64,000 bases of DNA from Hasllibacter sp. MH4015. Its GTDB lineage: Bacteria; Pseudomonadota; Alphaproteobacteria; Rhodobacterales; Rhodobacteraceae. The position numbers and the translations under genes are program-made. Under the pieces are notes generated by a model. It saw only the letters and a program-made list of their open reading frames with translations, did not search any database and had not been told where the DNA came from. The stretch is from the NCBI RefSeq assembly GCF_020177575.1, contig NZ_JAHTBK010000001.1, forward strand, positions 2,539,875 to 2,603,874. Direction: 5' to 3'. Positions 23,412 to 32,611 of the stretch are shown here, in pieces (positions within the stretch are counted from its first letter, which is position 1; the number at the start of each line of letters is the position of its first letter).

Positions 23412-26400
23412 TCACGCGACAGCCGCCAAGAGCGCCGCGTTGCCGCCCGCGGCGGTGGTGTCGATACAGGTGTGCCGTTCCAGGATCAGGCGGCGGGTCG
23501 GGTCGGCCTCCGTAATCAGGGGCAGGATCGGGCCGTCGCGCGCCGCCAATGCGGTACGGTAAGCGCTGGCAGTGTCGTCGTCGCCCCAATGGATCGCGGC
23601 TTCGAACGGCGGCAAGTCGGCGATGGCTTCCGGCGGCAGGTCCGGGGCGAGGGCCGGGGCGCATCCCGTGGCCGTGGCGAACCGGGCCTGCGCGCGCACC
23701 GCCGCCTCACCCGGGCCCAGGCACAGAACCCGGCCCCTCGGATGCGTGGTCAGCCGGTTCGTCTCCCCCGTCGGGCCCGGCAGGTCTTCGGTGCTCAGGA
23801 CGCGCGGCGCGGCGATGGCGATGCGCAGATCACGCGCGGCCTCCTCGGGATCGCTTGCCGGACCGGGCGTACCCTCACCTTTTGCGGCCCGGGTAAACCG
23901 CGGCACGTAATGTGGCCCGCCCGCCTTGGGGCCAGTCCCCGACAGGCCCTGCCCCCCGAACGGCTGACTGCCCACGATTGCGCCGATCTGGTTGCGGTTC
24001 ACATAAAGGTTGCCCGCCTGGACACGGCCCGTGACGTCGGCGATGCGGTCGTCGATGCGGGAATGGATGCCGAAGGTCAGGCCATAGCCGGTTGCGTTTA
24101 CCTGATCGACCACGTTGTCAATTTGATCCGCCGCGAAAGTCGCCACATGCAGGACCGGGCCGAAGACTTCTTCTGCAAGATCGGCAATGCCGGAGATCCG
24201 GATAACGGTCGGTGCAATGAAGGATCCCTTCTCCGGCGCGCCCAGTTCGCGCAGCACCCGCCCGTCGGCCCGCGCCGTGTCGATATGTGCGGCAATGCGG
24301 TCCCGCGCCGCCTGATCTATGACCGGACCGATATCGGTTGCATGGGGCCATGCGGGGCCGATGCGCAGCTCCTCCATCGCGCCGTAGAGGGCCGTGAGGA
24401 AGGGTTCGGCCACATCCTCCTGCACATAGAGGCAGCGCAGGGCGGAGCAGCGTTGCCCCGCGGATTGGAACGCCGATTGGATCACGTCCTTCACCGCCTG
24501 TTCGGGCAGGGCGGTGCTGTCGACGATCATCGCGTTCAGCCCGCCGGTTTCCGCGATAAGCGGCGCAGAGGGGGCGAGGTTCGCGGCCATCGCCCGGTGA
24601 ATGGCCTGTGCCGTCGCCGTGGACCCGGTGAAGGCGACCGCGTCGATCCGCGGGTCGGATGTGAGCGCGGCGCCGATTGTCGCCCCCTCCCCCGGCAAGA
24701 GATGTAGCGCAGTGTCCGGCACCCCGGCTTCGTGCAAAAGCGCAACCGCCCGCGCGGCGACCAGGGGCGTCGCCTCCGCCGGTTTGGCCAAGACGGCGTT
24801 TCCGGCCGCAAGGGCCGCGGCGATCTGACCGGTGAAGATGGCCAGCGGGAAATTCCACGGCGAGATACAGGTGACGCGGCCCAGTGGGGGATCGGTCAGA
24901 TCGGCGATCCGCGCGGCGTAATAGCGCAGGAAATCGACCGCTTCGCGCAGTTCCGCCTCGCAATCGAGAAGCGTTTTTCCGGCCTCCCGCGCAAGCAGGG
25001 CAAAAAGCTCCGCCGCATGTGCTTCATAAAGATCGGCGGCGCGGTTCAGGATGGCGGCCCGGTCGGGTGCATCCCAAGGCGTGCTGGCGGCGATGGCGGC
25101 CCGTGCGCCGCCTGCCGTGGTCAGCGTGACATGGCCCACCAGATCATCCGGGTCGGCGGGGTTGCGAATGTCGTGCGTTGGACCGTCCGCCTGCGCCCCT
25201 GCCCCCATCGGCCCGGCCGTCCAGACGTGATCGCGGAACGGCGCGCGGGCGGCTTCGATCTGCGCCAGCGCCATGGGATCGCTCAGGTCATAGCCCTTGG
25301 AATTGATCCGCTCCGGCGCGTAGAGGGCGCTTGGCGGCGTCACAGCGTCCGGGGCCCGCCCCAGCAAGGTGAAGGGATCGGCTGCCACGTCTTCGGGGCG
25401 GACGCTTTCGTCCATGATCTGATGCACGAAGGATGAATTCGCGCCGTTTTCCAGCAGGCGGCGCACGAGGTAGGCCAGAAGGTCCCGGTGCGCGCCCACG
25501 GGCGCGTAGATCCGGCAGCGCGCGGCGTTGGACCGGCGCAATTGGTCGTGCAGGGCCTCACCCATCCCGTGCAGGCGTTGGAATTCGAACGTGTCTGGGT
25601 CATCGGCCATTTCCACCACGGCGGCGACCGTATGGGCGTTATGGGTGGCGAATTGCGGATAGATCCGGTCGGTCATCCCCAACAACTGCCGCGCGCAGGA
25701 GAGGTAGCTGACATCGGTTGCCGCCTTGTGGGTGAAGACGGGAAAATCCGGCAGACCCGCCACCTGTGCGCGCTTGATCTCCGTATCCCAATAGGCGCCT
25801 TTCACCAGCCGCACCATGATGCGACGGTCGAGCGTGTCGGCCAGCGCATAGAGCCAGTCGATCACCGGGGCCGCGCGTTTGCCATAGGCCTGCACCACCA
25901 CCCCGAACCCGTCCCACCCGGCAAGGCTTTCGTGGCGCAGCACCGCCTCAATCACATCGAGCGACAGGTCCAGCCTGTCGGCCTCCTCCGCGTCCACGTT
26001 CAGGCCCATCCGCGCGGCCTTGGCCTGTTGGCACAGCTGCAAGAGGCGCGGCGCAAGCTCGGCCATCACGCGGTCGCGCTGCGATTCCTCGTAGCGGGGG
26101 AACAGGGCGGACAGCTTCACGGAAATGCCGGGGTTCTTCCGGATGTCCTCGTGTTTCGCGTGGCCCGAAAGGTGCGCGATGGAATCGGCATAGGCATCAA
26201 AAAACGCCTCCGCTTCTTCCGCCGTGACCGCCGCTTCGCCCAACATGTCATAGGAGAACGTGTAGCCCTGCGCGGCACGGTCCGCACCGCGGCGGACGGC
26301 CTGCTGGATCGTTTCACCCAGGACGAACTGGTTGCCCATCTCCTTCATGGCGCGGCGGGTGGCGGTGCGGATCACCGGCTCCCCCAACCGTTTCACGGCA

Positions 26401-26837
26401 CCTTTCAGCGTCCCGGCAATGCCCGCACCATCCTCATCCGACAGGACCCGGCCCGTCAGCATCAGCGCCAAAGTGGAGGCATTGACGAGCGACGATTTGG
26501 AGCGGCCCCGATGGGCAGACCATTCGGCGGGGACGATTTTGTCCTCGATCAACGCGTCCACCGTTTCGTCATCTGGCACGCGCAGCAATGCCTCCGCCAG
26601 TCGCATCAGCGCCAACCCTTCGGAGGTCGACAGCCCGTATTCCGCCAAGAACACCTCCATCAATCCGCCGCGATCTTCTGCCCGTATCTCCGCCACCATG
26701 CGCGCCGCGCGGGTGGAGGCCGCTTTGCGCATTTCCGTGGGAATAGGGTGGCCGTCGATCAACCGGGAAAGCGCGCGCTCTTCCGGCTCCAGGTAAGCGG
26801 CGTGGATGGCTTGGCGGTGATCGGTCAGGCGGGACAT
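23412..26837 (-). CDS. putA: Bifunctional proline dehydrogenase / L-glutamate gamma-semialdehyde dehydrogenase
   Basis: 1141 residues. The proline dehydrogenase barrel (about 60-480; VRLVKGAYWDTEIKRAQ, and YAPVGAHRDLLAYLVRRLLENG partly quoted) oxidises proline with FAD; the aldehyde dehydrogenase half (about 520-1000) makes glutamate with NAD, with catalytic Cys797 in GQRCSA. A C-terminal domain of about 120 residues follows. The protein lacks the N-terminal ribbon-helix-helix DNA-binding domain of enteric PutA, consistent with separate regulation by the divergent Lrp-type gene. I choose the ATG at 26837; the frame is open well upstream into the divergent region. Confidence 0.96.
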   Translation of the reverse strand: MSRLTDHRQAIHAAYLEPEERALSRLIDGHPIPTEMRKAASTRAARMVAEIRAEDRGGLMEVFLAEYGLSTSEGLALMRLAEALLRVPDDETVDALIEDKIVPAEWSAHRGRSKSSLVNASTLALMLTGRVLSDEDGAGIAGTLKGAVKRLGEPVIRTATRRAMKEMGNQFVLGETIQQAVRRGADRAAQGYTFSYDMLGEAAVTAEEAEAFFDAYADSIAHLSGHAKHEDIRKNPGISVKLSALFPRYEESQRDRVMAELAPRLLQLCQQAKAARMGLNVDAEEADRLDLSLDVIEAVLRHESLAGWDGFGVVVQAYGKRAAPVIDWLYALADTLDRRIMVRLVKGAYWDTEIKRAQVAGLPDFPVFTHKAATDVSYLSCARQLLGMTDRIYPQFATHNAHTVAAVVEMADDPDTFEFQRLHGMGEALHDQLRRSNAARCRIYAPVGAHRDLLAYLVRRLLENGANSSFVHQIMDESVRPEDVAADPFTLLGRAPDAVTPPSALYAPERINSKGYDLSDPMALAQIEAARAPFRDHVWTAGPMGAGAQADGPTHDIRNPADPDDLVGHVTLTTAGGARAAIAASTPWDAPDRAAILNRAADLYEAHAAELFALLAREAGKTLLDCEAELREAVDFLRYYAARIADLTDPPLGRVTCISPWNFPLAIFTGQIAAALAAGNAVLAKPAEATPLVAARAVALLHEAGVPDTALHLLPGEGATIGAALTSDPRIDAVAFTGSTATAQAIHRAMAANLAPSAPLIAETGGLNAMIVDSTALPEQAVKDVIQSAFQSAGQRCSALRCLYVQEDVAEPFLTALYGAMEELRIGPAWPHATDIGPVIDQAARDRIAAHIDTARADGRVLRELGAPEKGSFIAPTVIRISGIADLAEEVFGPVLHVATFAADQIDNVVDQVNATGYGLTFGIHSRIDDRIADVTGRVQAGNLYVNRNQIGAIVGSQPFGGQGLSGTGPKAGGPHYVPRFTRAAKGEGTPGPASDPEEAARDLRIAIAAPRVLSTEDLPGPTGETNRLTTHPRGRVLCLGPGEAAVRAQARFATATGCAPALAPDLPPEAIADLPPFEAAIHWGDDDTASAYRTALAARDGPILPLITEADPTRRLILERHTCIDTTAAGGNAALLAAVA

Positions 26838-26926
26838 GGCGAAAGCTCCGTCAGAATCGCGGCGATGCCTCAGACTAGCATTTTGCCGAAAGGCTGTTTG
26901 CCTGCAATCAGGCCGCTGGATAACAT

Positions 26927-26940
26927 CATTTCCTGAAATG
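26927..26940. promoter_or_regulatory. Inverted repeat between putA and putR
   Basis: CATTTC, CT, GAAATG: a perfect 6-2-6 palindrome, 21 bases before the putR ATG and 90 bases before putA. Lrp/AsnC proteins bind short partly palindromic A+T-rich sites in such divergent gaps, so this is a good candidate PutR site. Confidence 0.45.
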
Positions 26941-26960
26941 CCCACGGAGATTGGCCCAGG

Positions 26961-27440
26961 ATGCCTTTGAATGCGCGTATCGACAGCCCACTTGACGCCG
27001 CCGATCTTCGGATCCTCAGCGTGCTTGCCCAAGACGGGCGTATCCCGGTGACGGAATTGGCGAACCGGGTCGGATTGTCCAAAACGCCCTGCCAGACCCG
27101 CATGAAGCGCCTTCAGGAACAGGGCTATATCCTTGGCTTCCGCGCGATCCTCAACCCCGCGCGCCTGGGCCTCGCCCATGTCGCCTTCGTGGAGGTCAAG
27201 CTCAGCGACACGCGCGAAGCCGCGCTGCGCGCCTTCAACGAGGCCGCCCGCGATGTGGCGGAGATCGAGCAGATCCACATGATCGCGGGGGCCTTCGACT
27301 ACCTTCTTAAAGTGCGGTCCACCGATATCGGCGATTACCGGAAGATCCTGGGCGAGGTCATATCCCGCCTGCCCCATGTCGCGGCGACGTCCACCCACGT
27401 CTCAATGGAGGCGGTGAAGGACGAAATCGGGCGCGGGTAA
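26961..27440 (+). CDS. putR: Lrp/AsnC family transcriptional regulator, PutR
   Basis: 159 residues: an N-terminal helix-turn-helix (LDAADLRILSVLAQDGRI and ELANRVGLSKTPCQTRMKRL, residues about 11-55, partly quoted) and a C-terminal RAM effector-binding domain (AFVEVKLSD through TSTHVSMEAVKDEIGRG). Divergent from putA, as in Rhodobacter and Agrobacterium, where PutR activates putA in response to proline and represses itself. GGAG lies 10 bases before the ATG. Confidence 0.9.
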   Translation: MPLNARIDSPLDAADLRILSVLAQDGRIPVTELANRVGLSKTPCQTRMKRLQEQGYILGFRAILNPARLGLAHVAFVEVKLSDTREAALRAFNEAARDVAEIEQIHMIAGAFDYLLKVRSTDIGDYRKILGEVISRLPHVAATSTHVSMEAVKDEIGRG

Positions 27441-27506
27441 TCACAGGACTTGCGTTCAGGGATGGGACGGGCAAGCTGTCGTGCGGGACCGGGATGAGGG
27501 GGGATC

Positions 27507-28724
27507 ATGGTCAAGGCGACATTCGATGCGAACCCGACACGCACAGCTTATGATGTGGTGGTTGTCGGCGGCGCGATCATGGGGTCGTCCACCGCGTGGT
27601 GGCTGACGGAAAACCCGGATTTCGATGGCACGGTGCTGGTGGTGGAGCGGGACCAATCCTATGAGAATTGCTCCACCGCGCACACGAATTCCTGCATGCG
27701 GCAGCAGTTTTCGACCGAATTGAACGTCCGTATCAGCCAGTTCGCCGCCGATTTTGTCACCAATATCCGGGAGCGCATGGGTGGGGACGACCGAATCCCC
27801 GACTTGCCGATCCGATCCTTCGGCTACCTCTACCTCGCCGATACCGAAGACTTCGCGAATGTCCTGCGCCAGAACATCAAAGTACAACACGCCGCCGGGG
27901 CCGCGACGGAGCTTCTGTCGCATGACGAGATCCTGTCGCGTTACCCGTTCTACAATGTGGACGACATCGTCCTAGGCTCCATCAACACAGTGAATGAGGG
28001 CTATTGGGACGGGGCCGCCGTCTTCGATTGGTGGAAAAGACAGGCGCGCGAACGCGGCGTGGAATACATCGCCAATGAAGTGGTGGCCATGACGCGCGGC
28101 GCGTCCGGCATCGAAAGCATCACTTTGGGAAGCGGAGAGGTCGTGGCCTGCGGACAGGTCGTCAATGCGTCGGGCCCCCGCGCCGCCGTGACGGCCCGGA
28201 TGGCGGGGATCGACGTGCCGGTTGAGCCGCGCAAACGCTATACCTGGGTCTTCAAGGCGGAAACGCCGCTGGACCGTGACCTGCCGCTGACCATCGACCC
28301 GTCCGGTGTGCATTGTCGCGAAAACGGCGGCGGCACCTACCAGGCGGGCGGCCATGCAGACATCGACCCGGCGGTGGAGTTCGACGATTTCCGCATGGAT
28401 CACAGCCTTTGGGAAACCCATGTCTGGCCAATCATCGCTACCCGCATTCCCGCCTTCGAGGCGGTGAAGGTGCAGGCGGAATGGGCCGGGCATTACGCGG
28501 TCAACACGCTTGACCACAACGCCATCCTCGGCCCGCATCCGGATGTGCCGAATTTCATCTTCCTCAATGGGTTTTCGGGCCACGGCCTGCAGCAGAGCCC
28601 TGCCATGGGCCGCGCAACCGCCGAATGGCTGACCTATGGTGAATACCGCACGCTTGATATGCGGCCGTTCGCCTATGAACGGATCGTCGCAAACGATCCC
28701 ATTCTTGAAACCGCCGTGATCTGA
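27507..28724 (+). CDS. FAD-dependent amine/amino-acid oxidoreductase (DAO family)
   Basis: 405 residues with an N-terminal dinucleotide-binding motif VVVVGGAIMGSSTAWWL (16-32) and the DAO-family C-terminal GFSGHGLQQSPAMGRATAEWL (about 358-378, partly quoted). Relatives include sarcosine and dimethylglycine oxidases, FOXRED1 and PuuB-like oxidases. It probably oxidises a secondary amine or an amino-acid-like compound. Downstream is the Udh-like gene, 13 bases away, in the same operon; the facing operon carries a gamma-glutamyl-ligase-like glutamine synthetase, which would fit a PuuA/PuuB-style partnership. Confidence 0.87.
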   Translation: MVKATFDANPTRTAYDVVVVGGAIMGSSTAWWLTENPDFDGTVLVVERDQSYENCSTAHTNSCMRQQFSTELNVRISQFAADFVTNIRERMGGDDRIPDLPIRSFGYLYLADTEDFANVLRQNIKVQHAAGAATELLSHDEILSRYPFYNVDDIVLGSINTVNEGYWDGAAVFDWWKRQARERGVEYIANEVVAMTRGASGIESITLGSGEVVACGQVVNASGPRAAVTARMAGIDVPVEPRKRYTWVFKAETPLDRDLPLTIDPSGVHCRENGGGTYQAGGHADIDPAVEFDDFRMDHSLWETHVWPIIATRIPAFEAVKVQAEWAGHYAVNTLDHNAILGPHPDVPNFIFLNGFSGHGLQQSPAMGRATAEWLTYGEYRTLDMRPFAYERIVANDPILETAVI

Positions 28725-28737
28725 AAGGCCCTTCGCC

Positions 28738-29565
28738 ATGCTCAAGAAAATCGTTCTGACCGGGGCCGCGGGCCGTTGCGGCACCATCTTGCGGCCCGCC
28801 TTGGCCGCGATGTGTGAGGAGCTTGTGAGTTCCGACATCACCGACGACATCGGGGAGCTGGCGGCAAACGAGACCTACGTGAAGGCGGACCTTGCCGATC
28901 ACGCGTCAATCGCCGCGTTGATGGACGGGGTGGAGATGGTCTGCCATTTCGGCGCGATCGTGGATGAAGGACCATTCGAGGAATTGCTCGGCCCCAATTT
29001 CATCGGGTCCTACAATGTCTGGGAAAGCGCGCAGAAGGCAGGCGCGCGGCGGATCATCTATGCCTCCTCCATCCACGCGGTCGGCATGCATCCCCGAAAT
29101 TCTTGTATAGGAATTGACGCGGAGCACCGTCCCGACACGTTCTACGGCCTGGCCAAGTGCTTCACGGAGGATCTGGGCCGCATGTATTGGGAGAAGCGCG
29201 GGATCGAGAGCGTGCATCTGCGCATCCTGTCCTGCGCGCCGGTGAAGAACGCCCGCGCCCTTGGCACATGGCTGAGCGACGGGGACCTTGTGCATCTGGT
29301 CGAACGCGCCATCGACACGCCCACGACCGGGTTCAGCGTGATCTACGGAGTTTCCGCCAATGACCGCGCACCGGTGGACAATTCCAAGGCGGCCTATCTC
29401 GGCTATCGCCCGCGCGACAACGCAGAGCAGTTCGCGGAGGAGGTGCTGGCCAATGAGGGACCGAGCGACCCGACCGATCTGGCGCAGATGGTCCACGGTG
29501 GCCCGTTCGGAACGGTCCCGTTGGGTCAGGGCGGTGCAGCGGCGGCGGCCAAAGGCGACGATTAA
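28738..29565 (+). CDS. NAD-dependent epimerase/dehydrogenase, uronate dehydrogenase-like
   Basis: 275 residues, the size of Agrobacterium uronate dehydrogenase, and alike in several places: LTGAAGRCGTILRP (NAD-binding), DLADHASIAALMDGVE, the YASSIHAVG strand, the active-site Tyr and Lys in FYGLAKCFTEDLGRMY, and YGVSANDRAPVDNSKAAYLGY (partly quoted). Uronate dehydrogenase oxidises glucuronate or galacturonate to the aldarolactone. There is no other uronate gene nearby, so the substrate may differ. It ends 10 bases before the convergent alcohol dehydrogenase gene. Confidence 0.8.
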   Translation: MLKKIVLTGAAGRCGTILRPALAAMCEELVSSDITDDIGELAANETYVKADLADHASIAALMDGVEMVCHFGAIVDEGPFEELLGPNFIGSYNVWESAQKAGARRIIYASSIHAVGMHPRNSCIGIDAEHRPDTFYGLAKCFTEDLGRMYWEKRGIESVHLRILSCAPVKNARALGTWLSDGDLVHLVERAIDTPTTGFSVIYGVSANDRAPVDNSKAAYLGYRPRDNAEQFAEEVLANEGPSDPTDLAQMVHGGPFGTVPLGQGGAAAAAKGDD

Positions 29566-29574
29566 AGGCGTGCC

Positions 29575-30720
29575 TCACATCGCGGCTGCGAAAAGTGCAC
29601 GCATGTTTGCTTCGGTCAGGTCCACAGGGTTACCGCCACAGGACGGATCGCGGAGGGCCGCCGCCACAAGATCGTCGATCCGGTCCGCCGTCACCCCCAT
29701 CTCTGCCAGCCCCTTCGGGATGCCGAAACGGGCGTTGAAATCGTCCACGAAGGCCCGGAACCCGGCAAACCCGCCCTCGATCCCAAGATAGCCCGCGGCG
29801 CTGTCAAACCGCGCGGCAATCTTGGGTGCGTTCAGGTCCAGCACGGCGGGCATGCAAACCGCGTTCGTCGTGCCGTGATGGGTGTTGAAGATGGCGCCCA
29901 CGGGATGGCTCATGGCGTGGATCGCACCAAGGCCCTTCTGGAAGGCCGTGGCCCCCATCATCGCGGCGCTCATCATATGCGCGCGCGCCTCCAGATCCGC
30001 GCCGTCGTCATAGGCGCGGGGCAGGTTCTCGATCACCAGACGAATCCCTTCCAGCGCAATGCCTTGGGACATCGGATGATAATGGGGGCTGGAAAACGCC
30101 TCCACACAATGGGCGAAGGCATCCAGCCCGGTGCCCGCCGTGATCGCCTTGGGCATTCCGACGGTCAGTTCCGGGTCGCAGATCACAACGGACGGCAGGA
30201 CCTTGGGGTGGAAGATGATCTTTTTCACATGGGTCGCGCTGTCGGTCAGGACGGAGGCGCGGCCAACTTCCGATCCGGTGCCCGCGGTGGTCGGCACCGC
30301 CACGATAGGCGCGATCCTTTCGGCATCGGCCCGCGTCCACCAATCGCCGATATCCTCAAAATCCCAGACCGGGCGCGATTGCCCCGCCATGAAGGCGACC
30401 ATCTTGCCCAGGTCGAGGCCCGACCCCCCGCCAAACGCCACCACGCCGTCATGGTCGCCCATCCGGTAGGCCTCTATCCCGGCATTCAGGTTTTCCTCGG
30501 TCGGGTTGGCATCGACTTCCGCGAAAATCGCCCGGCCAAGGCGCGCTTCGGCAAGGCAATCCAGGGCAAGTGTGGTGATCGGCAAAGCGGCAAGGCCCCG
30601 GTCCGTCACCAGAAGCGGCCGGGTGATCCCTGCCTGTTCGCAGGCATCGGCCAATTCAGCAATGCGCCCGGCCCCGAACCGGATCGACGTGGGGTAGGAG
30701 AAGTTTGCCGTAAGGTTCAT
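29575..30720 (-). CDS. Iron-containing alcohol dehydrogenase
   Basis: 381 residues of the group III ADH fold: FGGGSGLDLGKM (about 96-107), the nucleotide-binding VPTTAGTGSEVG (about 142-153), and metal-ligand histidines in GLDAFAHCVEAF and in AIHAMSHPVGAIFNTHHG. It interconverts an alcohol and aldehyde or ketone with NAD(P). It is the last gene of the minus-strand operon with the glutamine-synthetase-like ligase and the VOC protein, and overlaps the VOC gene as ATGA. Confidence 0.92.
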   Translation of the reverse strand: MNLTANFSYPTSIRFGAGRIAELADACEQAGITRPLLVTDRGLAALPITTLALDCLAEARLGRAIFAEVDANPTEENLNAGIEAYRMGDHDGVVAFGGGSGLDLGKMVAFMAGQSRPVWDFEDIGDWWTRADAERIAPIVAVPTTAGTGSEVGRASVLTDSATHVKKIIFHPKVLPSVVICDPELTVGMPKAITAGTGLDAFAHCVEAFSSPHYHPMSQGIALEGIRLVIENLPRAYDDGADLEARAHMMSAAMMGATAFQKGLGAIHAMSHPVGAIFNTHHGTTNAVCMPAVLDLNAPKIAARFDSAAGYLGIEGGFAGFRAFVDDFNARFGIPKGLAEMGVTADRIDDLVAAALRDPSCGGNPVDLTEANMRALFAAAM

Positions 30721-31100
30721 GGTCCCGACGCTCCGTCTTCGATGGCCTGACCCGCCATGAACAGGAACGGACCGTGGATCACATGAAATTCCCGCTGGTT
30801 ATAGGGCCGGTCAAAGGGCGCGCGGTAATGGCCGTCTGGCAATTTCACGATCTCCGCCTGATGCGTGGCCCAGAGCGTGTCGACATCATCGCAATCAAGG
30901 TAGATGACGATCTGCCTGGCCGGGTCATGCATATCCGCATCGGGCGGCGCATTTATGAACCGCACAGCCCCCTGCCCGCTTTCGCAATAGGCATAGCCGT
31001 CGCTTCGGTAGGTCGTCTCGAACCCAAGGCAGTCGCGCATGAAGGCACAGGCCGCATTGATATCCCGGACCGGCAACAGGGCTGTCGCATCTCGGATCAT
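30717..31100 (-). CDS. VOC family protein
   Basis: 127 residues: ALLPVRDINAACAFMRDCLGFE at the start and a YNQREFHVIHGPFLFMAGQ end (partly quoted), the two beta-alpha-beta-beta-beta units of the VOC fold. The position and the ends resemble bleomycin-resistance-like proteins. Substrate unknown. It overlaps both neighbours by 4 bases (ATGA at each end), so the three genes are one translation-coupled operon. Confidence 0.83.
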   Translation of the reverse strand: MIRDATALLPVRDINAACAFMRDCLGFETTYRSDGYAYCESGQGAVRFINAPPDADMHDPARQIVIYLDCDDVDTLWATHQAEIVKLPDGHYRAPFDRPYNQREFHVIHGPFLFMAGQAIEDGASGP

Positions 31101-32473
31101 GCCTTCTCGAACCCGCGCTTGATCTCGTAGTCGGTGACCGCCCGGTCAAATTCCTCGATCTCCCATTCCGCGGCCCGCGTGTAATGGTCGATGACGTCGT
31201 CCCCCATCGCATCGCGCAACATCGTGGAGCCGTTCATCGCGTCCCGCGCGTCCCTCAGCGTGCGAGGGATATGGCCCCCCTCCTTTGCCGCTGCATCCTT
31301 GCCGTAGGCGTCGCCGTCGAACGGATCGGGCAGGCTCAATTCCTCCTCGATCCCGGCAAGGCCAGCGGCCAGCACGGCAGGCAGCCCCAGATAGGGGTTC
31401 ATGTCCGAGCCGGGGATACGGCATTCCACGCGGATACCCGCCGTCCCCTCCCCCACCAACCGGAATGCGGCGGTGCGGTTGTCGATGGCCCAGACGATCT
31501 GCGTCGGCGCGAAGGTCCCCTTCGCGAATCGCTTGTAGCTGTTGATGTAGGGCGCGAGGAAACAGGTGATGTCGGAGGCGTACTTCAACAGGCCCGCCAT
31601 GTAGTGATCCATCATCCGCGACTTACCCATCGGACGGTCGGGATCGGCGAATGCATTCTCGCCATCCCTGAAAAGCGATTGGTGAATATGGGCCGCGGAG
31701 CCGACGCTGTCTTGGCTGAGCTTGGGCAGGAAGGTCGCCGCATAGCCGTTGAGATGCGCGATCTCCTTGACGCCGTGCTTGGCAAGCGTGTGGTGATCGG
31801 CGCAGGCCAGCGCGTCCGCGTACCTTATGTTCAGCTCTTCCTGCCCGGCCTCCGCCTCCCCCTTGGAGCCTTCGACCGGTATGCCCATCGCGCGCAAATG
31901 GTTGCGGATCGGGCGCATCACCGGTTCTTCCTTGGTGGTCTGGAAGATGCTGTAATCCTCGTTGTAGTGGCTGATCGGGCGCATATCGCGAAAGTTTGCA
32001 TCGGCGATCTGATCATGGGTGCCGTGGAACAGGAAGAACTCCAGCTCCGTCGCCATCACGGGAGACAGCCCCATCGCCTTGGCGCGGTTCACCTGCTGCT
32101 TGAGCATCTCGCGCGGCGAATGAGGCACCGGCGCGTGGGTGAGGTGGTCGAGGACATCGCAGAGCACCATCGCGGTTCCATCGAGCCACGGCACGGGGCG
32201 CAAGGTGGAGAGATCCGGGCGCAGCGTGAAATCGCCGTATCCCCGCGCCCACGAGGCCGAAGCGTATCCCTCCGGCGTCGCCATTTCGAGGTCTGTCGCC
32301 AGCAGGTAATTGCAACAATGCGTCTCCCCCTCCGCGATGTCGAGAAACGCTTCGGCCTGGAACCGCTTGCCCGCCAGCCGTCCCTGCATGTCCACGATAC
32401 AGACCAGGACCGTGTCGATCGCACCGGACGCGATCTGCTGCTTCAAGGCGTCGAAATCGTAGTCGAATTGCAT
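31097..32473 (-). CDS. Glutamine synthetase family ligase (gamma-glutamyl-amine type)
   Basis: 458 residues with the GS signatures ELEFFLF (first metal site, about 143-149), GSAAHIHQSLF, and NRTAAFRLVGEGTAGIRVECR followed by PGSDMNPYL. It belongs to the branch with PuuA and GlnA-type enzymes that join glutamate to an amine other than ammonia (for example putrescine or ethanolamine) with ATP, and lacks the adenylylation-loop features of housekeeping GlnA. The nearby FAD oxidase and dehydrogenases would continue such a gamma-glutamylation pathway. First gene of its operon. Confidence 0.88.
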   Translation of the reverse strand: MQFDYDFDALKQQIASGAIDTVLVCIVDMQGRLAGKRFQAEAFLDIAEGETHCCNYLLATDLEMATPEGYASASWARGYGDFTLRPDLSTLRPVPWLDGTAMVLCDVLDHLTHAPVPHSPREMLKQQVNRAKAMGLSPVMATELEFFLFHGTHDQIADANFRDMRPISHYNEDYSIFQTTKEEPVMRPIRNHLRAMGIPVEGSKGEAEAGQEELNIRYADALACADHHTLAKHGVKEIAHLNGYAATFLPKLSQDSVGSAAHIHQSLFRDGENAFADPDRPMGKSRMMDHYMAGLLKYASDITCFLAPYINSYKRFAKGTFAPTQIVWAIDNRTAAFRLVGEGTAGIRVECRIPGSDMNPYLGLPAVLAAGLAGIEEELSLPDPFDGDAYGKDAAAKEGGHIPRTLRDARDAMNGSTMLRDAMGDDVIDHYTRAAEWEIEEFDRAVTDYEIKRGFEKA

Positions 32474-32611
32474 GTCGGATAGGCCTCATCGAAGTCCACA
32501 CGGAACCACGGCCCCGCCTGCGGCCATCTTCATCCCAATCGGGGCGGGATGTCCAACAATCTGCCGCGCGCCGGACAGCAATATCAGCTTCCGTTCGGGC
32601 GTGTTGCGGCG
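32474..32611. other. Intergenic region upstream of the glutamine-synthetase-like gene
   Basis: This 138-base gap separates the BKACE gene end from the GS-like gene start, both on the minus strand. It must carry the GS operon promoter. I see no strong hairpin or inverted repeat, so where the upstream catabolic operon ends is unclear. Confidence 0.4.
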
